DNA of 11,056 nucleotides from NCBI GenBank assembly GCA_947175375.1, contig CAMWMT010000044.1, positions 1-11,056 of the forward strand, given 5' to 3'. Each line of letters starts with the position of its first letter. The first letter of the stretch is position 1. The notes under the pieces were generated by a model. It did not search any database and was not told the origin of the DNA. It worked only from the letters and a program-made list of their open reading frames with translations. This document shows positions 1 through 7,700 of the stretch, one piece after another. The translations under genes were made by a program, and so were the position numbers. This DNA comes from an uncultured Clostridiaceae bacterium (GTDB lineage Bacteria > Bacillota > Clostridia > Lachnospirales > Lachnospiraceae).

Positions 1-185
1 AGGCCGGGATTACCCGTTCTGTGATCGTCAATGCGCTTCGGAAGTTCGAAAGCGCAGGTGTGATCGAATCCCGTTCCTCTGGCATGAGAGGGACCAGTAT
101 CCGGGTATTGAATGACTGCGTTTTTGAGGAACTGGAGCAGGTAAAGATCCATAAAGCAGATATGAAGATTATAAAGAAATGCTAA
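1..185 (+). CDS. codY: CodY, GTP/branched-chain amino acid-responsive global repressor (3' end only)
   Basis: Only the last 60 codons are present, read in the frame that begins at base 3 and stops with TAA at 183-185. The translation contains GITRSVIVNALRKFESAGVI followed by ESRSSGMRGT, which is the recognition-helix and wing part of the CodY C-terminal winged helix-turn-helix and is very strongly conserved across Firmicutes. CodY represses amino-acid and nitrogen-acquisition genes when GTP and branched-chain amino acids are plentiful. The N-terminal GAF sensor domain lies outside the window. The final residues after the wing (a lysine-rich tail ending in KKC) are lineage-variable. There is no obvious terminator between this stop and the groES promoter 27 bases further on, so some readthrough into groESL is possible. 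Confidence 0.93.
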   Translation, partial: AGITRSVIVNALRKFESAGVIESRSSGMRGTSIRVLNDCVFEELEQVKIHKADMKIIKKC

Positions 186-211
186 AAAATGAAAAAATCG
201 AAATTTTCCCA

Positions 212-240
212 TTGACAATTTGGTTTTTGCGTACTAATAT
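212..240 (+). promoter_or_regulatory. groESL sigma-A promoter
   Basis: A perfect -35 TTGACA (212-217) is followed by a 17-base spacer and TAATAT (235-240). An overlapping TATAAT lies at 238-243 but would need a 20-base spacer. Transcription would start at about 247-250, just ahead of the CIRCE operator, which is the usual arrangement for HrcA-controlled class I heat-shock promoters. The function is inferred from position and consensus match. Confidence 0.85.
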
Positions 241-252
241 AATAGCCAGAGA

Positions 253-279
253 TTAGCACTCGATTCAAGTGAGTGCTAA
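253..279. promoter_or_regulatory. CIRCE operator (HrcA binding site)
   Basis: TTAGCACTC (253-261), nine spacer bases, then GAGTGCTAA (271-279). This is an exact match to the CIRCE consensus, a 9-bp inverted repeat bound by the repressor HrcA. It lies between the promoter and the groES ribosome binding site, so bound HrcA would block transcription start or elongation until GroEL is titrated by unfolded protein. hrcA itself is not in the window. Confidence 0.97.
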
Positions 280-315
280 TAACCTGTAACAGGACTATGT
301 GAAGGAGGAATCATC

Positions 316-600
316 ATGAAATTAGTACCATTAGGCGACAGAGTCGTATTAAAACAAAATGAAAAAGAAGAGACGACCAAATCCGGTATCATTCTGGCAG
401 CAAAAGCACAGGAGAAGCCGGTGACTGCAGAAGTCGTAGCAGTTGGACCGGGCGGCATGGTAGATGGCAAGGAAGTGACCATGCAGGTAAAACCGGGCGA
501 TCAGGTTATCTATTCCAAATACGCAGGAAACGAAGTAAAGCTTGACGAAGAAGAATATGTAATCGTAAGACAGAATGATATTCTTGCAATCGTTGAATAA
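316..600 (+). CDS. groES: GroES, 10-kDa co-chaperonin
   Basis: A 94-residue protein, the normal GroES length (E. coli 97). It forms the heptameric lid that closes the GroEL folding chamber in the cytoplasm. It opens with MKLVPLGDRVVLK, the conserved GroES start, followed by the mobile loop (about residues 15-34) with the GroEL-contacting hydrophobic tripeptide in G24-I25-I26-L27, and ends with a typical DILAIVE strand. The start is fixed by AGGAGG at 303-308, seven bases before the ATG. It is the first gene of the CIRCE-regulated groESL operon, with groEL 103 bases downstream, and should rise on heat or other protein-unfolding stress through loss of HrcA repression. Nothing in the protein looks unusual. 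Confidence 0.98.
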   Translation: MKLVPLGDRVVLKQNEKEETTKSGIILAAKAQEKPVTAEVVAVGPGGMVDGKEVTMQVKPGDQVIYSKYAGNEVKLDEEEYVIVRQNDILAIVE

Positions 601-630
601 TTAATGTAAATGAAAACAGCAAAAGTCCGC

Positions 631-666
631 CCAACGCCCGGAAGGATTTCAGGACATGGGGGTTGG
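631..666 (+). other. Possible stem-loop in the groES-groEL spacer
   Basis: CCAAC (631-635) and CCC (637-639) can pair with GGG (658-660) and GTTGG (662-666), giving an 8-bp stem interrupted by one G-G mismatch around an 18-base loop. GTCC (626-629) and GGAC (652-655) offer a competing fold. There is no T-run after it, so it is not an intrinsic terminator. It lies in the 103-base gap between groES and groEL and could be an mRNA processing or stability element. The function is speculative. Confidence 0.35.
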
Positions 667-703
667 AAGGGCTGAAGCGGAGCTTAAATAGGAGGAATTA
701 ATC

Positions 704-2326
704 ATGGCGAAAGAAATCAAACATGGCGTAGACGCCAGAGTCGCACTGGAAGCCGGTGTGAATAAACTTGCAGATACCGTAAGTGTAACCCTTGGACCGA
801 AAGGAAGAAACGTAGTTCTTGACAAACAGTTCGGCACTCCGCTGATCACCAACGATGGTGTGACCATCGCAAAGGAGATCGAGCTTGAGGATGCATTCGA
901 GAACATGGGCGCACAGCTTGTTAAGGAAGTTGCGACCAAGACCAACGATGTGGCTGGTGATGGTACAACGACCGCTACCGTTCTTGCACAGGCAATGATC
1001 AACGAAGGAATGAAGAACCTGGCAGCAGGTGCGAACCCGATCATCTTAAGAAAAGGTATGAAGAAAGCAACCGATGCTGCAGTAGAAGCGATCGCAGAGA
1101 TGAGCAGCAAGGTTACCGGCAAGCATCAGATGGCAAGAGTCGCAGCAATCTCTGCAGGCGACGATGAAGTCGGCAACATGGTTGCAGATGCTATGGAGAA
1201 AGTGGCTAATGACGGTGTTATCACCATCGAAGAGTCCAAGACCATGAAGACTGAGCTGGACGTAGTAGAAGGTATGCAGTTTGACCGCGGATACATCTCG
1301 GCATATATGGCAACCGATACCGAGAAGATGGAAGCAGTTCTGGATGATCCGTTTATCCTGATCACAGACAAGAAGATCAGCAACATCCAGGAGATCCTTC
1401 CGGTACTGGAGCAGCTGGTACAGTCCGGCAAGAAGCTTCTCATCATCGCTGAGGATATCGAGGGCGAGGCTCTGACGACTCTGGTACTGAACAAATTGCG
1501 TGGCACCTTTACTGCAGTAGGCGTAAAAGCACCGGGTTATGGTGACAGAAGAAAAGCAATGCTGCAGGATATCGCGATCCTGACCGGTGGTACTGTAATC
1601 TCCGAAGAAGTTGGTCTGGAGCTTAAGGATGCGACCATCGAGATGCTCGGTCGTGCAAAATCCGTAAAGGTTCAGAAAGAGAATACCGTCATCGTAGACG
1701 GCCTTGGAAGCAAAGAGGAGATCGAGAATCGGATCAAGACGATCAAGACCGAGATCGACGCTACCAAATCCGAGTTTGACAAAGAAAAACTTCAGGAGCG
1801 TTTTGCGAAGCTGGCAGGCGGCGTAGCAGTCATCCGTGTAGGTGCAGCTACCGAGACCGAGATGAAAGAAGCAAAACTCCGCATGGAGGATGCGCTGGCA
1901 GCTACCAGAGCGGCAGTGGAAGAAGGCATCATCTGTGGCGGTGGCGCAGCTTATATCCATGCATCCAAGGATGTGGAGAAGCTGGTAGATACACTCGAAG
2001 GCGATGAGAGAACCGGTGCAAAGGTGATCCTGAAAGCGCTTGAGGCTCCACTGTTCCACATTGCATCCAATGCAGGACTGGAAGGAGCAGTCATCATCAA
2101 CAAAGTGCATGAGGCTGAAAAAGGCATCGGCTTTGACGCACTGAAAGAGGAGTATGTAGATATGGTAGAAGCAGGTATCCTGGATCCGGCAAAGGTGACC
2201 AGAAGCGCCCTGCAGAATGCGACCAGCGTTGCAGCTACCTTCCTGACCACAGAGGCATGTGTGGCAAATATCAAAGAAGAAGTTCCTCCGATGCCGGCAG
2301 GCGGTGGCGGAATGGGCATGATGTAA
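704..2326 (+). CDS. groL: GroEL, 60-kDa chaperonin
   Basis: A 540-residue chaperonin of standard length that forms the double-ring ATP-driven folding chamber capped by GroES. Visible landmarks are the LGPKGRNVVLDK equatorial nucleotide-binding segment (about residues 31-42), the AGDGTTTATV ATPase motif with D86, the RMEDALAATRAAVEEG segment carrying the catalytic aspartate at D396 (D398 in E. coli), and a C-terminal Gly-Met-rich tail (GGGGMGMM) that lines the cavity floor. Apical-domain sequence lies between roughly residues 190 and 375. The start is preceded by AGGAGG (690-695) at eight bases. It is the second gene of the CIRCE operon, and an intrinsic terminator 20 bases after the stop closes the transcript. 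All hallmark residues are intact, so this is the housekeeping copy. Confidence 0.99.
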   Translation: MAKEIKHGVDARVALEAGVNKLADTVSVTLGPKGRNVVLDKQFGTPLITNDGVTIAKEIELEDAFENMGAQLVKEVATKTNDVAGDGTTTATVLAQAMINEGMKNLAAGANPIILRKGMKKATDAAVEAIAEMSSKVTGKHQMARVAAISAGDDEVGNMVADAMEKVANDGVITIEESKTMKTELDVVEGMQFDRGYISAYMATDTEKMEAVLDDPFILITDKKISNIQEILPVLEQLVQSGKKLLIIAEDIEGEALTTLVLNKLRGTFTAVGVKAPGYGDRRKAMLQDIAILTGGTVISEEVGLELKDATIEMLGRAKSVKVQKENTVIVDGLGSKEEIENRIKTIKTEIDATKSEFDKEKLQERFAKLAGGVAVIRVGAATETEMKEAKLRMEDALAATRAAVEEGIICGGGAAYIHASKDVEKLVDTLEGDERTGAKVILKALEAPLFHIASNAGLEGAVIINKVHEAEKGIGFDALKEEYVDMVEAGILDPAKVTRSALQNATSVAATFLTTEACVANIKEEVPPMPAGGGGMGMM

Positions 2327-2345
2327 TTCCGACAGACTTATATAG

Positions 2346-2376
2346 AAAAAGGGCGTTGCGTGGCAGCGTCCTTTTT
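2346..2376 (+). terminator. Intrinsic terminator of groESL
   Basis: A 14-bp hairpin (2346-2359 with 2363-2376, two G-T pairs) with a 3-base GTG loop. The stem is A5-flanked on the left and ends in T5 on the right, beginning 20 bases after the groEL stop. The A5/T5 symmetry means it could also terminate antisense transcription. It separates groEL from the palindromic repeat further on. Confidence 0.93.
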
Positions 2377-2400
2377 CCATATGCGAATGCCCGCATATGG
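2377..2400. repeat. Perfect 9-bp inverted repeat abutting the groEL terminator
   Basis: CCATATGCG (2377-2385) and CGCATATGG (2392-2400) pair perfectly around six bases, and the repeat begins at the base after the terminator T-run. It has no T-tract of its own. It could be a relic of a second element or a protein-binding palindrome. No function can be assigned. The bases between it and copy A (2401-2436) are GC-rich and hold no feature I recognise. Confidence 0.5.
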
Positions 2401-2436
2401 AAGTTTGTTGCTGACGCAGCATGCGGGCCGCGCAGC

Positions 2437-2629
2437 GGGGGTGTTGCAAAATGTATCCCTGTCTGTGTGCTCAGCACTCGTATGGAATGGATCGGACAGA
2501 AAACAGGCTTTGTCTGTCTCATTCGGACATGTTATGTCCGTCTGAGGCAGACAAAACCAGTCTTCAGTCCGCTCCAATCCACACAGCGTTGCTGAGTACA
2601 CGGACAGAGATATATTTTGCAACACCCCC
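2437..2629 (+). repeat. Long palindromic repeat element, copy A (about 193 bp)
   Basis: The segment is one long imperfect hairpin. The left arm (2437-2530) is the near reverse complement of the right arm (2534-2629) around a GTT loop at 2531-2533. The ends match over 16 bases, from GGGGGTGTTGC on the left to GCAACACCCCC on the right. The inner half (about 2472-2590) is homologous to copy B (8141-8252), including the CGGACAT-GTT-ATGTCCG tip and the two-base mismatch loop below it. The outer arms differ from copy B but still pair with each other. It sits after the groEL terminator and before the guaB promoter. No transposase or convincing protein is encoded; short open frames across it follow from the repeat. 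A miniature inverted-repeat element or structured-RNA repeat is most likely. Confidence 0.85.
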
Positions 2630-2670
2630 AGATTGCACAGGAAAAATTTCTCCTGCCCGATCAAAATACA

Positions 2671-2699
2671 TTGACATAATGGATTCTATCTGATAGACT
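2671..2699 (+). promoter_or_regulatory. Putative guaB promoter
   Basis: A perfect -35 TTGACA (2671-2676), a 17-base spacer and TAGACT (2694-2699), with TG at 2691-2692 forming an extended -10. Transcription would start about 100 bases before guaB, leaving an AT-rich leader. The leader shows no purine-riboswitch core and no PurR-type box that I can recognise. Confidence 0.75.
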
Positions 2700-2744
2700 G
2701 TTTTAAATATTAAAAGATGTATTATTTTTGCTACTAAATCAGCA

Positions 2745-2764
2745 TATATTTATTAGTAAATATA
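2745..2764. repeat. AT-only inverted repeat in the guaB leader
   Basis: TATATTTA (2745-2752) and TAAATATA (2757-2764) form a perfect 8-bp inverted repeat around TTAG, 40 bases upstream of the guaB start codon. In AT-rich sequence this can arise by chance. It could be a repressor site or a weak mRNA hairpin. Confidence 0.3.
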
Positions 2765-2803
2765 ATAAATAAAGATGAAAACAAAAGAAAGAGAGGAAAA
2801 GAA

Positions 2804-4258
2804 ATGGGTAAAATTATCGGTGAAGGCATTACATTTGATGACGTTCTTCTGGTACCTGCCTATTCAGAAGTGATCCCCAATCAGGTCAATCTGGAGACCT
2901 GGCTGACGAAGAAGATCAAGCTCAACATTCCAATGATGAGCGCGGGGATGGATACCGTGACAGAATACCGGATGGCGATCGCCATGGCAAGACAGGGCGG
3001 TATCGGCATTATTCATAAGAATATGTCTATTGAAGCACAGGCAGAAGAAGTAGATAAGGTGAAGCGTTCTGAGAATGGCGTCATCACGGACCCGTTTTCT
3101 TTGACTCCGGAACATACACTGGCAGATGCAGATGCGCTGATGAGCAAATACCGGATTTCCGGCGTGCCGATCACAGAAGGGAAAAAGCTGGTAGGCATCA
3201 TTACTAACCGGGATCTGAAGTTTGAAACCGATTTTACAAAGAAGATCAAGGAATCCATGACATCTGAGAACCTGGTCACGGCACAGGAAGGTATCACGTT
3301 GGATGAGGCGAAGACGATCCTTGGGAAAGCAAGAAAGGAAAAGCTTCCGATCGTTGACGAAGATTTTAATCTGAAAGGCCTGATCACGATCAAGGATATC
3401 GAAAAACAGATCAAATACCCGCTGGCTGCAAAAGACGCACAGGGAAGGCTTCTGTGCGGAGCCGGCATCGGAATCACCGCAAATGTGCTGGAACGTGCAG
3501 AAGCGCTGATTGACGCACATGTGGATGTACTGGTTCTGGATTCGTCTCACGGACACTCTGCAAATGTGATTCGCTGCCTGAGAATGTTAAAGGAGGCCTA
3601 CCCGGACATTCAGGTGATCGCCGGCAATGTGGCGACAGGAGCAGCAACAAAGGCACTCATTGAGGCAGGTGCGGACGCGGTGAAAGTTGGTATCGGACCT
3701 GGTTCCATCTGTACGACCCGCGTGGTATCCGGCGTTGGCGTTCCTCAGATCAGCGCGATCATGAACTGCTACGAAGTGGCAAAGGAATATGGTGTGCCGA
3801 TTATTGCGGACGGCGGCATCAAGTATTCCGGAGATATCACCAAATCGCTTGCGGCAGGCGCCAATGTCTGCATGATGGGCAGCATCTTCGCAGGCTGTGA
3901 TGAGAGTCCGGGATCATTCGAACTGTATCAGGGAAGAAAATATAAAGTATATCGCGGCATGGGTTCCATCGCTGCCATGGAGAACGGTTCCAAAGATCGG
4001 TATTTCCAGAACGATGCGAAAAAACTGGTGCCGGAAGGCGTGGAAGGACGCGTGGCCTACAAAGGATTTGTGGAGGATACCATCTTCCAGCTGTTAGGCG
4101 GCCTGCGTTCCGGTATGGGACTGTGCGGAGCTGCAGATGTGGAGACGCTGAAAACAACAGCAGAATTTATGAAGATCTCGGCGGCTTCTCTGAAAGAAAG
4201 CCATCCCCATGATATCCATATCACGAAGGAAGCGCCGAATTACAGCGTAAATGAATAA
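2804..4258 (+). CDS. guaB: IMP dehydrogenase
   Basis: A 484-residue IMPDH that oxidises IMP to XMP with NAD+, the committed step of guanine nucleotide synthesis. The N-terminal barrel segment starts GEGITFDDVLLVPAYSEV. Two CBS domains follow at about residues 93-143 and 150-203. The catalytic loop GPGSICTTR carries the nucleophile C303, and the flap has the Arg-Tyr dyad R399-Y400 in GSKDRYFQ, so the enzyme should be active. Length matches bacterial family members. The start is set by GAGAGG (2791-2796) seven bases before the ATG. It appears monocistronic: its own promoter lies upstream and a strong RNA stem with a short T-run follows it. Its product pathway supplies GTP, the co-effector of CodY encoded at the left edge, though no CodY box is visible here. 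Confidence 0.98.
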   Translation: MGKIIGEGITFDDVLLVPAYSEVIPNQVNLETWLTKKIKLNIPMMSAGMDTVTEYRMAIAMARQGGIGIIHKNMSIEAQAEEVDKVKRSENGVITDPFSLTPEHTLADADALMSKYRISGVPITEGKKLVGIITNRDLKFETDFTKKIKESMTSENLVTAQEGITLDEAKTILGKARKEKLPIVDEDFNLKGLITIKDIEKQIKYPLAAKDAQGRLLCGAGIGITANVLERAEALIDAHVDVLVLDSSHGHSANVIRCLRMLKEAYPDIQVIAGNVATGAATKALIEAGADAVKVGIGPGSICTTRVVSGVGVPQISAIMNCYEVAKEYGVPIIADGGIKYSGDITKSLAAGANVCMMGSIFAGCDESPGSFELYQGRKYKVYRGMGSIAAMENGSKDRYFQNDAKKLVPEGVEGRVAYKGFVEDTIFQLLGGLRSGMGLCGAADVETLKTTAEFMKISAASLKESHPHDIHITKEAPNYSVNE

Positions 4259-4294
4259 ATAACAGCCGATTCTCTTATACCGGCGATAAGGCAT

Positions 4295-4388
4295 CCGCCG
4301 CAGGCAGGTGTTCCTTCTAAACCTCCGTATCCTGGGGCAGGTCTTATGGGAATGCTTGTCTGCGGTGGGGTGGTTTTGGCACCTTTTT
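4295..4388 (+). terminator. Strong stem plus short T-run hairpin after guaB (terminator or structured 3' UTR)
   Basis: Bases 4295-4314 pair with 4349-4368 over 20 consecutive positions when G-T pairs are allowed, enclosing 34 bases that can form a small CCTG-GGG-CAGG hairpin (4331-4341). Directly after it a short GGTG/CACC hairpin (4369-4372 with 4380-4383) runs into TTTTT (4384-4388). Because the pyk promoter begins two bases later, the structure most likely belongs to the guaB transcript and ends it. The 20-bp stem is larger than a plain terminator needs, so a small RNA or attenuator cannot be excluded. It fits no riboswitch class I recognise. Confidence 0.6.
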
Positions 4389-4389
4389 G

Positions 4390-4418
4390 TTGTAAAAGTT
4401 CGGAAGAAATGGTAAACT
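4390..4418 (+). promoter_or_regulatory. Putative pyk promoter
   Basis: TTGTAA (4390-4395), a 17-base spacer and TAAACT (4413-4418) preceded by TGG, an extended -10. The predicted start at about 4425 gives an untranslated leader of about 75 bases. A TATAAT at 4472-4477 lacks a -35 and would start transcription almost on the ATG, so it is less likely. Confidence 0.65.
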
Positions 4419-4501
4419 AATCCTGTAAGATGATCTTTGCTGCGTCTGTGAAACAGTCGTGCGGAATAAAATATAATAAAATGACAGGAGAAACAGGAAT
4501 T

Positions 4502-6244
4502 ATGAGGAAAACAAAGATTGTATGTACCCTGGGACCATCTACGGATAATGAGGAAGTTCTGCGCCAGTTGATGCTGGAAGGCATGGCAGTTGCCAGGATG
4601 AATTTTTCTCACGGGACGCATGAGGAACAGAAGGTACGGCTGGACGCAGTGAAAAAGATCCGGGAAGAACTGGGACTTCCTGTGGCAGCACTTCTGGATA
4701 CCAAGGGACCGGAGATCCGTATCGGAGAAGTGGAAGGCGGAAAGCTGGAACTGAAAGCTGGGCAGACCTTTACGCTTACGGATGAAGAGATGGTCGGTAC
4801 AGCAGAGAAGGTGTCTATTACGTATAAGGAACTGTATCAGGATGTCTGCCCGGGAGATTCGATACTGATCGATGACGGACTGATCGGGATGGAAGTACTG
4901 CGGATTGAAGGGAAAGAGATCATCTGCCAGGTGAGAAACGGTGGATTTATTTCCAATCGCAAGGGCGTGAACGTACCGGGCGCAGAGCTTCGGATGCCAT
5001 TCATAAGTGAGAAAGACTATGAAGATATTGTCTTTGGGGCGGAGCAGGGCTTTGATTATATCGCAGCGTCCTTTACCCGGACTGCCGAGGATATCCTGGA
5101 GCTTCGGAAGGTCCTGCAGGATCACAATGGAGAAGGGATCCGGATCATTGCCAAGATCGAAAATATGCAGGGCGTGGAGAACTGTGCGGCAATTCTTCGG
5201 GTAGCGGACGGCATCATGATCGCCAGAGGAGACATGGGAGTGGAGATTCCTCTGGAAGAGGTTCCGGTGATCCAGAAGAAGCTGATCCGCCTGTCGATCA
5301 GTATGGACAAGCCGGTGATCACGGCGACGCAGATGCTGGATTCCATGATGAAGAATCCGCGCCCGACTCGTGCAGAGACCTCCGATGTGTCCAACGCCAT
5401 CTATCAGGGAACCAGTGCAATCATGTTGTCCGGAGAGACGGCTGCAGGTGCTTATCCCATTGAGGCAGTGAAGACCATGGCGCGTATCGCACAGCGTACC
5501 GAGAAAGATATTGATTATACAACCGAATTCAAGCCTCGCAAAGTATCTCATCGTCCGGATGTGACCAATGCTATCTCTCATGCGACTTGTACCACGGCTA
5601 TGGACCTGAAGGCTGCAGCCATCGTGGCAGTTTCAAAATCCGGAAAGACGGTAGGCAGTATTTCCAAATACCGTCCGTCTGTTCCAATTATCGGCTGTTC
5701 CACAGAGGAGCGGGTGTGCCGTCAGCTGAATCTGTGTTGGGGTGTCGTGCCAATCCTGATGGAAGAAGAAGAAAATGCAGATGAGCTGTTCGATCATGCA
5801 GTTGAGAAGGCAGAGCAGAAGGGCCTAATCCGGAGAGGCGAGCTGGCGGTCATCACGGCAGGTGTACCTCTTGGAATGTCCGGAACGACGAACATGATCA
5901 AAGTGCATGTGGCAGGTAACACGCTGATCACTGGAAAAGGATGCAACAAGTTAAAGAAGTCCGGAAAAGTCTGTGTGTGCAAGGATATGACAGATCTGGA
6001 ACACAATTTCCAACCGGGCGATATTCTGGTCGTGGATCAGACGACCAATGAGATGATGAGCAGGCTGAAAGATGCGGCGGGTATCGTAACAGAGACTGGA
6101 GACCGTTACAGCCATGCGGCGATCGTAGGTATGGCACTGGATATTCCGGTTATCGTGGCAGCAAGAAATGCAGGCAGTATTCTGAAGTCCGGAACATTTG
6201 TGACCATTGATGCGGAGCAGGGAATCGTATACAGCGGTAAATAA
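4502..6244 (+). CDS. pyk: Pyruvate kinase with C-terminal PEP-utiliser domain
   Basis: A 580-residue enzyme that converts phosphoenolpyruvate and ADP to pyruvate and ATP, the last step of glycolysis. It starts MRKTKIVCTLGPSTD, the canonical N-terminus. NFSHGTHEEQ follows at about 34-43, LDTKGPEIRIG has the glutamate (E71) typical of K+-dependent forms, IIAKIEN has catalytic K218 and metal ligand E220, and ARGDMG has D244. After the regulatory C-domain (to about residue 475) comes an extra domain with GDRYSHAAIVG (533-543), as in Bacillus-type enzymes. The frame is open 24 codons further upstream, but only the ATG at 4502 has a ribosome binding site (AGGAG 4486-4490, with AGGA nearer). asnS follows after 36 bases with no terminator, so the two are probably cotranscribed. 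Confidence 0.98.
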   Translation: MRKTKIVCTLGPSTDNEEVLRQLMLEGMAVARMNFSHGTHEEQKVRLDAVKKIREELGLPVAALLDTKGPEIRIGEVEGGKLELKAGQTFTLTDEEMVGTAEKVSITYKELYQDVCPGDSILIDDGLIGMEVLRIEGKEIICQVRNGGFISNRKGVNVPGAELRMPFISEKDYEDIVFGAEQGFDYIAASFTRTAEDILELRKVLQDHNGEGIRIIAKIENMQGVENCAAILRVADGIMIARGDMGVEIPLEEVPVIQKKLIRLSISMDKPVITATQMLDSMMKNPRPTRAETSDVSNAIYQGTSAIMLSGETAAGAYPIEAVKTMARIAQRTEKDIDYTTEFKPRKVSHRPDVTNAISHATCTTAMDLKAAAIVAVSKSGKTVGSISKYRPSVPIIGCSTEERVCRQLNLCWGVVPILMEEEENADELFDHAVEKAEQKGLIRRGELAVITAGVPLGMSGTTNMIKVHVAGNTLITGKGCNKLKKSGKVCVCKDMTDLEHNFQPGDILVVDQTTNEMMSRLKDAAGIVTETGDRYSHAAIVGMALDIPVIVAARNAGSILKSGTFVTIDAEQGIVYSGK

Positions 6245-6280
6245 TTTTGGGAAAATAATATAGAATGAAGGGATATGATT

Positions 6281-7672
6281 ATGGAACTTACGACGATTCG
6301 GGAATTATATAAAGACAGAGAGTCGTATATTGACAAGGAGATCACGGTAGGCGGCTGGGTTCGCAGTGTGAGGGATTCCAAAAGCTTTGGATTCCTGGTA
6401 CTGCATGATGGTACATTTTTTGATACATTGCAGATCGTCTATCATGATACGATGGAGAATTTTTCCCAGGTCAGTAAATTGAATGTGGGTGCGGCAGTCA
6501 TCGTAAGAGGAACACTGGTGGCGACTCCTCAGGCGAAGCAGCCTTTTGAGATCCAGGCGGTGGAAGTGACGCTGGAAGGAGCATCGGCGCCGGATTATCC
6601 GCTCCAGAAGAAGCGACATACACTGGAGTATCTGAGGACCATGACACATTTGCGTCCCAGGACCAACATGTTCCAGGCAGTGTTCCGGGTGCGTTCACTG
6701 ACTGCTTATGCCATCCATAAGTTTTTCCAGGAGCGGGGGTTTGTCTATGTTCATACGCCGCTGATCACTGGTAGTGATTGCGAGGGCGCCGGGGAGATGT
6801 TCCAGGTGACGACACTGGATCTGGAAAATGTACCAAAGACATCGGAAGGGACCGTGGATTTCTCGCAGGATTTCTTCTGTAAGCCGACGAATCTGACCGT
6901 CAGCGGACAGCTGAATGCAGAGACATTTGCCATGGCTTTCCGGAATGTGTATACCTTTGGTCCGACTTTCCGTGCGGAGAATTCCAATACGACCCGCCAT
7001 GCGGCAGAGTTCTGGATGATCGAGCCTGAGATGGCATTTGCTGATCTTACGGATAACATGCAGGTTGCGGAAGATATGTTGAAATATGTAATCCGCTATG
7101 TGCTGGAGCATGCGCCGGAAGAGATGAATTTCTTCAACTCTTTTGTGGATAAAGGGCTTCTGGACCGGCTGAATCATGTGCTGAATTCCGAATTTGGGCA
7201 TGTGACTTATACAGAGGCAATTGAGATTCTGGAAAAGAATAACAAAAAGTTTGATTATAAAGTATCCTGGGGCTGTGACCTGCAGACGGAGCATGAGCGC
7301 TATCTGACAGAGCAGGTGTTTAAGCGGCCGGTATTCGTGACAGATTATCCGAAGGAGATCAAGGCTTTCTATATGAAGCTGAATGAGGATAATAAGACGG
7401 TTGCGGCCATGGACTGCCTGGTTCCGGGGATTGGAGAGATCATCGGTGGAAGCCAGAGAGAGGACAACCTGGAGAAGTTGTCTGCAAGGATGGATGATCT
7501 TGGACTGAACAAAGAGGATTATGGATTCTATCTGGATCTCAGAAAATACGGGACAGTGCGCCATTCTGGTTTCGGACTGGGCTTTGAACGCTGTGTCATG
7601 TATCTGACCGGCATGGGAAATATCCGCGACGTGGTACCTTTCCCGCGGACGGTGAAAAACTGCGATCTGTAA
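6281..7672 (+). CDS. asnS: Asparaginyl-tRNA synthetase
   Basis: A 463-residue class II aminoacyl-tRNA synthetase that charges tRNA-Asn with asparagine. An N-terminal OB-fold anticodon-binding domain (about residues 1-110; GGWVRSVRDSKSFGFL) precedes the catalytic domain, with motif 2 FRAENSNTTRHAAEFWMIE (R231) and motif 3 GFGLGFERCVMYLTG (R437), and the AsnRS-type ending DVVPFPRTVKNCDL. The motif-2 context FRAENSNTTRH separates it from AspRS. Start choice: an in-frame ATG lies at 6275, but AAGGGA (6268-6273) sits seven bases before the ATG at 6281 and only one base before the earlier one, so 6281 is preferred. There is no T-box leader: only 36 bases separate it from pyk, so expression probably follows the pyk promoter. 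Confidence 0.97.
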   Translation: MELTTIRELYKDRESYIDKEITVGGWVRSVRDSKSFGFLVLHDGTFFDTLQIVYHDTMENFSQVSKLNVGAAVIVRGTLVATPQAKQPFEIQAVEVTLEGASAPDYPLQKKRHTLEYLRTMTHLRPRTNMFQAVFRVRSLTAYAIHKFFQERGFVYVHTPLITGSDCEGAGEMFQVTTLDLENVPKTSEGTVDFSQDFFCKPTNLTVSGQLNAETFAMAFRNVYTFGPTFRAENSNTTRHAAEFWMIEPEMAFADLTDNMQVAEDMLKYVIRYVLEHAPEEMNFFNSFVDKGLLDRLNHVLNSEFGHVTYTEAIEILEKNNKKFDYKVSWGCDLQTEHERYLTEQVFKRPVFVTDYPKEIKAFYMKLNEDNKTVAAMDCLVPGIGEIIGGSQREDNLEKLSARMDDLGLNKEDYGFYLDLRKYGTVRHSGFGLGFERCVMYLTGMGNIRDVVPFPRTVKNCDL

Positions 7673-7700
7673 CAGGATCTGGAGAGATTGAGGAGAAAAA

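Noticed and set aside
201..220. A CodY box near AAATTTTCCCATTGACAATT
   Set aside because: Only the left half AATTTTC fits the 15-base CodY consensus; the right half does not.
1046..2449. A long open frame (467 codons) on the minus strand across groEL
   Set aside because: It is antisense to a fully conserved chaperonin gene, has no ribosome binding site, and its translation is rich in Cys and His with no recognisable domain; it follows from the codon bias of groEL.
2257..2693. Several short open frames on both strands in and next to copy A
   Set aside because: They overlap the terminator and the palindromic repeat, and the forward and reverse translations resemble each other only because the DNA is a palindrome; none has a convincing start signal.
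4430..4501. Upstream extension of pyruvate kinase by 24 residues
   Set aside because: There is no ribosome binding site at the upstream start, which lies close to the predicted transcription start, and the family N-terminus begins exactly at MRKTKIVCTLGPS.
4259..4501. A 6S RNA, T-box or known riboswitch upstream of pyk
   Set aside because: The stem lacks the 6S central bubble layout, and no T-box core or recognised riboswitch core is present.
4094..5581. A long open frame (495 codons) on the minus strand across guaB end and pyk
   Set aside because: It spans two conserved genes, a terminator-like structure and a promoter on the other strand, and its translation resembles no protein family.
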